From Porphyromonadaceae bacterium UBA7555 (GTDB lineage: Bacteria > Bacteroidota > Bacteroidia > Bacteroidales > Muribaculaceae), in NCBI GenBank assembly GCA_002478045.1, contig DLLT01000007.1, positions 1-20,429 of the forward strand: DNA of 20,429 nt, in the 5' to 3' direction. The notes beneath the pieces are model-generated. The model was given only the letters and a program-made list of their open reading frames with translations. It made no database searches and was not told the origin of the DNA. The position numbers and the translations under genes are program-made. Of this stretch, positions 13,901-20,429 are shown piece after piece; positions within the stretch are counted from its first letter, which is position 1; each line of letters starts with the position of its first letter.

Positions 13901-16399
13901 ATGAATATATCGTACTCCTGGCTGAAAGATTATGTCGATTTTGACTTATCGGCCGAACAATTGGCAGCGGCGTTGACCTCCATAGGTCTTGAATGTGAAG
14001 GCATTCATACAGTGGAGACTATCCGTGGCGGCCTTCGTGGTATCGTCATAGGCAAGGTCTTGACCTGCATCGAGCATCCGAATAGCGACCACTTGCACAT
14101 CACCACCGTTGACCTTGGCGGCGAAAATCCCGAACAAATAGTCTGTGGGGCACCAAACGTTGCAGCCGGACAGACTGTCGTAGTAGCTACCGTCGGCACG
14201 GTGCTTTATGACGGCGACAAGGAGTTTACCATTAAAAAATCCAAGATTCGCGGTGTTGAATCCATGGGCATGATTTGCGCCGAAGACGAGATTGGCGTCG
14301 GTACATCGCATGATGGTATTATCGTCATTTCCGGTGACAATCTACCGGCTCCGGGCACTCCCGCCGCCGAGTATTTCGGCGTGCAAGACGAGGATGTCGT
14401 GGAAGTGGACATTACGCCCAACCGCATAGATGCAGCTTCGCATTACGGCGTGGCTCGCGACTTGGCTGCATACTTGACGGCCAATGCCGAGGGCTTTGCT
14501 CCCGTGCGCGCTCGACGTCCGGCGGTGGATGATTTCGCCATAGACGCCCCATCAACCAAGGGCGTGATCGTCCGCGTAGATGCACCGCAAGCATGTCCGC
14601 GCTATTGCGGAGTCACCATCGAAGGCGTCAAGGTAGCGCCCAGTCCCGAATGGCTGCAGAAGCGCCTCCGCCTTATCGGCCTGCATCCCATCAATAATGT
14701 CGTAGATATCACCAATTATATACTCCACGGACTGGGTCAACCGCTGCACTGCTTCGACCGCGCACATATCGGCGGCGATGCCATAGTCGTGCGCACATGC
14801 GAACAGGGCACCAAATTTACGACCTTGGACGGCGTCGAACGCACGCTGGATGCAGCCGACTTGATGATTTGCGACGGTAATTTGCGACCCATGTGTATTG
14901 CCGGCGTTTTCGGCGGCCTTGACAGTGGCGTCACCGAGCAGACCACCTCGGTATTCCTCGAAAGCGCATGTTTCAATGCCACCAGCGTTCGACGCACGGC
15001 ACGTCGCCATGGCCTGAGCACCGATGCATCTTTCCGCTACGAACGCGGACTTGACGCCAACGGCTGCATTTATATACTCAAAGTTGCTGCGCTTATGGTT
15101 AAAGCTCTTGCCGGAGGTTCCATCGTAGGCGAAATACAGGATGTATATCCCGAAAAAGTGCATCGTCCACGTGTGCTCCTCGAAACAGCATATATGGATA
15201 GCCTTGTAGGACAAAAAGTGCCGTCAGCCGCTGTAGATGCCATACTCGAAGCCCTCGAAGTTGAGACACTCGAGCGCCACGGCGATGCCTCCGACCCGAC
15301 AACACGCCTGCTGGCAGTGCCCACCTATCGCGTGGACGTCACTCGCCCGTGCGATGTGGTCGAAGATATTCTTCGTATATATGGATACAACAAGATAAAG
15401 ATGCCGCTTCAAGTGCGCTCGTCCTTGTCCTATAAAAGCAACACTGACGCTGCTACCGATATGCAGCGCATCATTGCCAATCAATTGAGCGGCGCCGGTT
15501 TCCGCGAAATTCTCAATAATTCGCTTACCGCCGTATCGTACTATCAGGACGACGAATCTGAACGCTGCGTGCGCTTGCTCAATCCCTTGAGCCAAGACTT
15601 GGCTGTGATGCGGCGTACATTGCTCTATGGCGGACTTGAAAGCATTGCGCACAACGTTAACCGCAAGTCCAAAGACCTTGCTATGTACGAGTTTGGCAAT
15701 GTGTACTTCTTTGACGGTAGCCGCGAAAGCACTTCCGAAGCACCACTGCGACCCTTCAGTCAGGGAGCTCGCTTGGCTCTGTGGCTTACCGGTGACAGCC
15801 GTATCGCATCGTGGCAGGCTCCGGCACTCGAGGCTTCGTTCTATGATCTGCGTGCGTACGTGGATAATATTCTGCGTCACCTCGGATTTGATGTCGATCA
15901 CGACATTGTGTATACCATGGCCGAACCTACCAAGCTCTTTTCTGCAGCAATGACCGTAAGTACGCGCAAAGGCAAAACTCTCGGAACACTCGGCATAGTT
16001 AGCCGTGTTGCATCGGCCAAATGCGACCTCAAAGTCTCGGTATTCTTTGCCGAGCTGGATTGGGACGCACTGACAAATGCCGCACAGAAGCTCGCAATTA
16101 CATATTACGACCTGCCCAAGACACAAGCCGTCAAACGCGACCTTGCATTGCTTATTGACACAACGGTTACTATGGCCGACATCGAGAAAGTAGTCAAAGA
16201 TAGCGAAAAAAAGATACTGCGAGATGTGACACTCTTCGATGTATACGAAGGCGATAAGCTGCCCGAAGGCAAGAAATCATACGCCATCACCATCACCTTG
16301 CGTGACGACGAAAAGACACTACAAGACAAGTATATTGACAATGTGATGAACCGCATCATTGCCAATCTACACAATCGTCTGGGCGCCGAGTTGCGATAA
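13901..16399 (+). CDS. pheT: Phenylalanine--tRNA ligase beta subunit
   Basis: This 832-residue protein is the beta chain of the (alpha-beta)2 phenylalanyl-tRNA synthetase. Domains in order are: the N-terminal MNISYSWLKDYVDFDLS region; the EMAP/OB tRNA-binding domain with IGKVLTCIEHPNSDHLHITTVDLG (about 50-73) and CGAPNVAAGQTV; the B3/B4 editing region with HCFDRAHIGG and LMICDGNLRPMCIAGVFGG; the B5 domain including VPTYRVDVTRPCDVVEDILRIYGYNKI; the catalytic-like core; and a C-terminal anticodon-binding FDX-ACB domain (about 738-831, YYDLPKTQAVKRDLALLID). Length is normal. The alpha subunit pheS is not beside it, which is common in Bacteroidetes. yebC follows after 55 bp and is probably co-transcribed. 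Confidence 0.97.
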   Translation: MNISYSWLKDYVDFDLSAEQLAAALTSIGLECEGIHTVETIRGGLRGIVIGKVLTCIEHPNSDHLHITTVDLGGENPEQIVCGAPNVAAGQTVVVATVGTVLYDGDKEFTIKKSKIRGVESMGMICAEDEIGVGTSHDGIIVISGDNLPAPGTPAAEYFGVQDEDVVEVDITPNRIDAASHYGVARDLAAYLTANAEGFAPVRARRPAVDDFAIDAPSTKGVIVRVDAPQACPRYCGVTIEGVKVAPSPEWLQKRLRLIGLHPINNVVDITNYILHGLGQPLHCFDRAHIGGDAIVVRTCEQGTKFTTLDGVERTLDAADLMICDGNLRPMCIAGVFGGLDSGVTEQTTSVFLESACFNATSVRRTARRHGLSTDASFRYERGLDANGCIYILKVAALMVKALAGGSIVGEIQDVYPEKVHRPRVLLETAYMDSLVGQKVPSAAVDAILEALEVETLERHGDASDPTTRLLAVPTYRVDVTRPCDVVEDILRIYGYNKIKMPLQVRSSLSYKSNTDAATDMQRIIANQLSGAGFREILNNSLTAVSYYQDDESERCVRLLNPLSQDLAVMRRTLLYGGLESIAHNVNRKSKDLAMYEFGNVYFFDGSRESTSEAPLRPFSQGARLALWLTGDSRIASWQAPALEASFYDLRAYVDNILRHLGFDVDHDIVYTMAEPTKLFSAAMTVSTRKGKTLGTLGIVSRVASAKCDLKVSVFFAELDWDALTNAAQKLAITYYDLPKTQAVKRDLALLIDTTVTMADIEKVVKDSEKKILRDVTLFDVYEGDKLPEGKKSYAITITLRDDEKTLQDKYIDNVMNRIIANLHNRLGAELR

Positions 16400-16454
16400 A
16401 CAATCGAATAGACAATCAACATAACAACAACGATATAACTAAAACAGCACACCC

Positions 16455-17192
16455 ATGGGAAGAGCTTTTGAATACCGCAAAGCCCGCAAACTGAAACGCT
16501 GGGGCAATATGTCCCGTACCTTTACACGCATAGGTAAAGAAATCACCATAGCCGCCAAGGCCGGCGGCCCCGATCCGGACACCAATCCGCGTCTGCGCCA
16601 GCTGATGCAGAACGCCAAAGCCGCAAATATGCCCAAAGACACCGTAGAACGTGCCATCAAGAAGGCCACCGATAAGGATGCCGGCGACTACAAAGAAATC
16701 TCGTACGAAGGCTACGGCCCTTACGGCATCGCTATCTTCGTCGAAGCCGCTACGGACAACAATACACGTACCGTGGCCAACGTCCGCTCTTATTTTACCA
16801 AACATGGCGGCAGTCTGGGTACACAAGGTTCGCTCACGTTCTTGTTTGATCATAAAGCCGTGTTCAAGGTAGTGCCAAAGGAAGGTGTATCGCTTGAAGA
16901 CCTCGAGCTGGAACTGATCGACTACGGCGTAGACGAACTGGAGCACGATGACGAAGGCAACATTATCCTATATGCAGCCTTCGAGGAGTCCTCAAATGTG
17001 CAGAAATACCTCGAGGATAACGGCTACGAGATTATTTCCACCGAGTTCGAGCGCATTCCCAAAGACGTCAAGGATGTTACGCCCGAGCAGCGCGAAAAAA
17101 TCGAGAAACTACTCGAGAAGCTCGAAGAAGACGAAGACGTGCAGAATGTATTCCACAATATGCGCGAGCTTGACGACGAAGACGAGGAGTAA
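16455..17192 (+). CDS. yebC: YebC/PmpR-family protein
   Basis: This 245-residue protein is a full-length YebC family member, described as a DNA-binding transcriptional regulator (PmpR) and, more recently, as a factor helping ribosomes through difficult proline stretches. Visible family blocks are MGRAFEYRKARK, FTRIGKEI, GGPDPDTNPRLRQLMQNAKAANMPKDTVERAIKKA (38-72), YEGYGPYGIAIFVEAATDNNTRTVANVRSYF and the GGSLGTQGSLTFLFD loop. The C-terminus ends in an unusually acidic tail (ELDDEDEE). It lies 55 bp after pheT on the same strand, fitting a translation-linked role. A terminator hairpin follows 29 bp after the stop. Confidence 0.95.
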   Translation: MGRAFEYRKARKLKRWGNMSRTFTRIGKEITIAAKAGGPDPDTNPRLRQLMQNAKAANMPKDTVERAIKKATDKDAGDYKEISYEGYGPYGIAIFVEAATDNNTRTVANVRSYFTKHGGSLGTQGSLTFLFDHKAVFKVVPKEGVSLEDLELELIDYGVDELEHDDEGNIILYAAFEESSNVQKYLEDNGYEIISTEFERIPKDVKDVTPEQREKIEKLLEKLEEDEDVQNVFHNMRELDDEDEE

Positions 17193-17221
17193 TATCCTCC
17201 TGCATATTTGTAATAAATAAC

Positions 17222-17258
17222 CAAGAGCCGCGGCTGTCAACAACAGTCGCGGCTCTTG
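17222..17258. terminator. Hairpin between convergent yebC and HAD genes
   Basis: Arms of 16 nt (17222-17237 and 17243-17258) pair with one G-U or mismatch around a CAACA loop. U-tracts are weak on both sides. Its position between two convergent genes suggests bidirectional termination. Confidence 0.75.
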
Positions 17259-17306
17259 ATGTATTGTGTATGTGAATGGTAGTTCGGATAGCGAAGTGGT
17301 TCTCTG

Positions 17307-18128
17307 CTATGGCATCAGTGCGTCCAGCGATGGGATTAGAGCCGGATCCGAGGCATGGTCCTCGGCAGCGGTCCATCCGCGACCTTTGATCCATGCGGTT
17401 CGGCAGCCTATTGAGCGTGCCGGATATATGTCCTTGGAGAGCGAATCGCCTACTACGAGGACACTCTCGGGGCGCAGCCATACGCCGCTTTTGTGACCGA
17501 AGATGTCGCAGGTGTCGCCTGCGGCGCGAGCCTCCTCGGTTATGGGCAATGCCATTACGCCTAAGGCGTATATGCGTGCATCGGGCTTGCGTATGCCTAC
17601 AACGGCACTTTCGATGATGCCGGCAAAATACTGCCGTATGTCCATGCCGCGCAGGACGGCGTCCACATTGCCGTAGAAGTTGCTGACCAGTACCATAGGA
17701 TAGTGTGTTGCCAATGCTTCGAGTACGGGACGCGCCTCGTTGATGCATGCGCGTGCATAGTCGTTGCAATATATGGCTATGCGTTCGGCAGCGTCTTTGA
17801 GCGCGTCGTCGGCCGCATCAAGTGCGCGGTTATATACGCCTGCTTCCTTGGGGTCCTCGGGCAGCTTTCCGGCGTAGCAGCTTAGTTCGATAAGGACCTT
17901 CTTGCGCAGCAGCGTCAGAAAATCGTCCTCGGGTGTGATGATACGGTGAGCCGCCAATGCTCGTTCGGCGTATACGTAGGCTTGGCGGAATTGCTCCATG
18001 TCGGCCTTGATGCCGCAGTGTTCCCAGCCTTGACGCAAGATATGGCTCCAATGGTCGCCGCGTGTGTCAAGGGTGCCTCCGTAGTCGAAGATGATACCGC
18101 GAATACCCGTCAATAGCGCGTTCTTCAT
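17307..18128 (-). CDS. HAD-superfamily hydrolase
   Basis: This 273-residue protein has the four HAD motifs: motif I FDYGGTLD with nucleophile D15, motif II VLVSN with S149, motif III K181 in IRKPDARIY, and motif IV VVGDSLSKD with D228 and D233. A helical cap lies between motifs I and II (about 25-130), as in subfamily I. The usual acid/base aspartate two residues after the nucleophile is glycine (G17), as in some other HAD proteins, so the rate or reaction may differ. Its ATG overlaps the stop of the CDP-alcohol transferase (ATGA), so the two are probably made together. A role as the phosphatase acting on that transferase's lipid-phosphate product is inference. Confidence 0.85.
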   Translation of the reverse strand: MKNALLTGIRGIIFDYGGTLDTRGDHWSHILRQGWEHCGIKADMEQFRQAYVYAERALAAHRIITPEDDFLTLLRKKVLIELSCYAGKLPEDPKEAGVYNRALDAADDALKDAAERIAIYCNDYARACINEARPVLEALATHYPMVLVSNFYGNVDAVLRGMDIRQYFAGIIESAVVGIRKPDARIYALGVMALPITEEARAAGDTCDIFGHKSGVWLRPESVLVVGDSLSKDIYPARSIGCRTAWIKGRGWTAAEDHASDPALIPSLDALMP

Positions 18129-19066
18129 TGAGCGTCATCGTATTTGCCGGCGGCGAGGTCGGCGGTGAGACGGCGGCACAATGACTCGTGACGGCACATC
18201 ATATATATGAGCAGTGCGTTGAGCACTACCAGCTCGAAGGCGAAGTACAGCCACGGCATTTGGGCAAAGAGCGAGGCAAAGAGTACGATGGTGCGCCAAT
18301 TGAAGGATAGGATATTGGTATACTTCATCAGCGGCAGTGACAATGCGCGGAAGTCATCGCGGAAGGATTGCGGTATTTTGCCTCCCCATTTGTCCGCCAG
18401 AGCGGCACGCAGGCGCTGCATTGCCGGGGTCCAAGCCTCTTGGTTTTCGGTATACCGGGTGTAGAAGGCCAGTACGAGTTTGCTCCAGAAATTGCGGCCC
18501 CAAGATAGGGCGGCCAGACGCTCGCGCAGGTGCGAGGCGCGTTCCAGCTCGCTGCCGTCCTCGCCTTTGAGGAAGTACAGATGGAACTGACGGTAGTAGT
18601 CCGCCATTGCGGCCTGCTTGGCATGGCACAGTCCGGTGACAACGGCCACGGTCCATATCACCCAATTGTGCTGCATAAAGAACTCGGAGGTCACGACCTC
18701 GCGCAGACAGATGGCCACGTATATTGTGGCGAACCATACATCTCCGGCCATGCCATCGAGAATGCGGCCTATGCGGCTGTAATTGTGCGTCATACGAGCC
18801 AATTGTCCATCGGCGCTGTCAAAAGAATTGGCCCAGATGAGCAGCAACATTCCTATGATGTTGATGACCATATCGTTGAAATAGAACGCCACGCCGGCGC
18901 CTATGCCCAGGAATATGGATGCAATTGTGATGGCATTGGGCGTGACGCCGAGACGTCGAGCCAGACACGCCCAAGCATAGCCTATGGGGCGGTAAAATGC
19001 CAGGTCAATATGTTCTTCTGTGTCCGCGCTTTTGAGCGTGGCACGATATGCTGAGTTGTCAGTCAT
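18125..19066 (-). CDS. CDP-alcohol phosphatidyltransferase family membrane enzyme
   Basis: This 313-residue membrane protein belongs to the CDP-alcohol phosphatidyltransferase family, which joins a CDP-activated lipid or alcohol to a second alcohol with release of CMP. The signature appears as D83-SA-D86-G-QL-A90-R91, then eight residues to G100, three to D104, and D109. The last spacing is four residues instead of the usual three. Several hydrophobic helices are visible (about 47-64, 66-82, 106-124 and two in the C-terminal third). I chose ATG 19066 since the upstream frame to 19195 runs into non-conserved sequence. It lies 89 bp after the ATP-grasp gene and overlaps the HAD gene. The lipid product is unknown; phosphatidylinositol-type lipids are one possibility. 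Confidence 0.87.
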   Translation of the reverse strand: MTDNSAYRATLKSADTEEHIDLAFYRPIGYAWACLARRLGVTPNAITIASIFLGIGAGVAFYFNDMVINIIGMLLLIWANSFDSADGQLARMTHNYSRIGRILDGMAGDVWFATIYVAICLREVVTSEFFMQHNWVIWTVAVVTGLCHAKQAAMADYYRQFHLYFLKGEDGSELERASHLRERLAALSWGRNFWSKLVLAFYTRYTENQEAWTPAMQRLRAALADKWGGKIPQSFRDDFRALSLPLMKYTNILSFNWRTIVLFASLFAQMPWLYFAFELVVLNALLIYMMCRHESLCRRLTADLAAGKYDDAQ

Positions 19067-19155
19067 ATTTCTTGCTTTGTTTGTATTGCTAAATAATAGA
19101 GCGACAGGTGTTTGGCGGTGAGATTTCTGTTTGTACGCCAAACATCGGTGCGTGC

Positions 19156-20028
19156 TCAGTGCACGCGGTGTTCCTTGATGGCCTGCATCACGCACTTGGC
19201 GATATACGGCCCGGCCTCATCGCGGCAGGGGGCAAATGAGGGCCAGTCGTTGAAGTCGATGATGCGTATGGTGCCGTCTTCGTCGACGATGCAGTCGCCG
19301 CCGTATATGCGGACGTCCAATTCCTTGGCGGCACGTGCACAGATGTCGCGCAGATATGTCTCGTCAAAGGTCAGGCCGCGAGCGGCGCCATTGATAGCTT
19401 CGTATCCGTATTTGCTGTGCCCGGCCTCGAAGGGGTAGAACCAGTAGAAGAAGTCCGTTCCGGCCACGCCGTAGAACTTGAGTAGATCGCCTTCGAGGTG
19501 GCGGTTGATGACGGCGCGCTTGATGCCGCGCAGGAAGTATTCTTGCAGTACCTCTTGGGCTTCTTGCGGATGGCGCACAAAGGATACGTCCTCCTTGTGC
19601 ATGGCATGAAAGTCTCCGCGCTTTATCCAACATTGTTCGATGCCGGCCTTTTCGAGGGCATCAATGACACTCTCATCCGTATTGACCATAAGCGATTCGG
19701 GATAAGGGATGCCGTTACCGATAAGTATGCGAGTCATACGTTCGCGCGTGCAGTTTTCGATGCCGTAGCCACTATTGATGACCAGGTCACCGGCGTCTTC
19801 GCGCTTTTGCAGCAAGTCTATGGACCGACGTTCGCGGCACATATTCAGGATAATGTGGTAGTCGTTCGTGGCACCGGAGGCCAATTGTTCCTCCGAAAAT
19901 ATTGTGACTTCGCAGCCGCGTTTGCGCAACTGGTCGGCGGCGATGTTGAATATTGCGGCATCGTTGCCTATATGGTTGGGCGAATACGCTCCGGCACGCA
20001 TCACGCCCGCGATCTTAATTTCTGCCAT
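19156..20028 (-). CDS. ATP-grasp domain protein of unknown substrate
   Basis: This 290-residue protein has an ATP-grasp fold like RimK and D-alanine ligases: a divergent N-terminal domain (GVMRAGAYSPNHIGNDAAIF), an ATP-contact lysine in CWIKRGD (K137), a central RAVINRHLEGDLLKFYGV segment with E179, and the magnesium site GGDCIVDEDGTIRIIDFNDWPSF with D245, D258 and N260. Such enzymes couple ATP to ligation of a carboxylate to an amine or similar nucleophile. The substrate is not recognisable. The open frame continues to 20160, but a -7 box at 20059-20066 and family-like sequence beginning MAEIKIAG place the start at 20028. It leads a probable three-gene operon with the transferase and HAD genes. 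Confidence 0.83.
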   Translation of the reverse strand: MAEIKIAGVMRAGAYSPNHIGNDAAIFNIAADQLRKRGCEVTIFSEEQLASGATNDYHIILNMCRERRSIDLLQKREDAGDLVINSGYGIENCTRERMTRILIGNGIPYPESLMVNTDESVIDALEKAGIEQCWIKRGDFHAMHKEDVSFVRHPQEAQEVLQEYFLRGIKRAVINRHLEGDLLKFYGVAGTDFFYWFYPFEAGHSKYGYEAINGAARGLTFDETYLRDICARAAKELDVRIYGGDCIVDEDGTIRIIDFNDWPSFAPCRDEAGPYIAKCVMQAIKEHRVH

Positions 20029-20058
20029 TGTCTGTGTTCTATTTGTGGTTAGGCACAG

Positions 20059-20066
20059 CAAAGGTA
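20059..20066 (-). promoter_or_regulatory. -7 box of the ATP-grasp operon
   Basis: TACCTTTG on the minus strand lies 31 bp upstream of the ATG at 20028. It falls within the longer open frame and so supports the shorter start. No -33 element at the usual spacing was found. Confidence 0.58.
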
Positions 20067-20202
20067 CAAACTTTTTTCCAAACCTCACCGCCTTGACCGT
20101 CCTATAATGGTTTGTCGCAATGGGGCTGTCGTGTTGGGGCTGTCGCCTTAGCCGCTTCAAATGAATTTTTCGAGAAATCTTATTATTTTCAAAAAAAACG
20201 CG

Positions 20203-20210
20203 TATATTTG
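20203..20210 (+). promoter_or_regulatory. -7 box of the secreted-protein gene
   Basis: TATATTTG matches the Bacteroidetes -7 element, 65 bp before the ATG at 20276, and follows an A8 tract. It is divergent from the ATP-grasp promoter. Confidence 0.55.
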
Positions 20211-20275
20211 CCGATTGATGGGATTGCTATGCAATCTTCCAACTTACAACCGATTACCCCACCGCGAAACCGGCC

Positions 20276-20429
20276 ATGCCGTACCACGAAAAATATTCAA
20301 GGATAATAAAAAGCTCCATATCGGGCTTATGGCTTGTATGTGCAGCACTCGCGGTGTGCCTCGTCTGGACTGTGCCGGGCTTTGCGCAGCATAACCGGGT
20401 GACGGTGACGACGTATGGGGATGCGGCGG
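20276..20429 (+). CDS. Secreted protein, 5' part only (cut by window end)
   Basis: An open frame of 51 codons runs to the last base. It begins MPYHEKYSRIIKSS and continues into a strongly hydrophobic stretch (about residues 15-34) ending in PGFAQHNRV, a typical Bacteroidetes signal peptide with likely cleavage after A37. There is no lipobox cysteine at the cut site, so it should be periplasmic, exported or outer-membrane rather than a lipoprotein. What follows (VTVTTYGDAA) is too short to identify. The start is supported by a -7 box 65 bp upstream. Confidence 0.7.
   Translation, partial: MPYHEKYSRIIKSSISGLWLVCAALAVCLVWTVPGFAQHNRVTVTTYGDAA

Noticed and set aside
15224..16126. A 300-codon open frame antisense to pheT
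   Set aside because: It is a shadow of a conserved gene, with low-complexity content and no promoter.
19150..19166. 6-bp hairpin around the ATP-grasp stop codon
   Set aside because: The stem is short and has no U-tract, so it is not a convincing terminator; the operon probably continues through it.
20029..20160. 44-residue extension of the ATP-grasp protein
   Set aside because: It crosses a -7 box, and the family-like start is at 20028.

Overview
The window reads as chromosomal DNA of a gut-type Bacteroidales bacterium. Three things point there: the proteins resemble Bacteroidetes versions (short RsmI-like methylase, WalJ-like hydrolase, carboxyspermidine-type dehydrogenase, ATP-type PEP carboxykinase); starts lack strong Shine-Dalgarno sequences; and TAnnTTTG -7 boxes recur upstream of genes. 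The moderately high GC content would fit a Muribaculaceae-like genome, but the family is a guess.

Layout: (1) 1-2084 is a complete IS66-family insertion sequence (tnpB, tnpC, 27-bp terminal inverted repeats, terminator at its right end); its left end coincides with the window edge. (2) 2123-8915 is a long minus-strand block. In transcription order it holds a secreted C69 dipeptidase, a UPF0104/LPG-flippase-like membrane protein, a carboxynorspermidine-dehydrogenase-like enzyme, dnaX in two overlapping frames, and an LD-carboxypeptidase. (3) 9118-10953, plus strand: RsmI-like SAM methyltransferase and WalJ/YycJ-like metallo-beta-lactamase hydrolase, 3 nt apart. (4) 11208-12851, minus: pckA with a strong terminator. 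(5) 13131-17192, plus: GNAT acetyltransferase, pheT, yebC. (6) 17307-20028, minus: ATP-grasp enzyme, CDP-alcohol phosphatidyltransferase and HAD hydrolase, the last two joined by an ATGA overlap. (7) From 20276, plus: the start of a secreted protein cut by the window end.

Most of this is housekeeping: replication (dnaX), translation (pheT, yebC, the methylase), central metabolism (pckA) and cell wall or membrane work (S66 and C69 peptidases, flippase-like protein). The most interesting signal is in dnaX. The reading frame changes by -1 just after the AAA+ clamp-loader core, at a G6 run that forms a G_GGG_GGC heptamer, with a zero-frame stop a few codons later. This is the layout expected for a programmed frameshift making short (gamma-like) and long (tau-like) subunits, but a homopolymer sequencing error would look the same. 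The second point of interest is the ATP-grasp/CDP-alcohol transferase/HAD cluster, a candidate lipid head-group pathway of unknown product, in which the transferase has an altered spacing of its last catalytic aspartate. I found no CRISPR array, tRNA, rRNA or phage genes.
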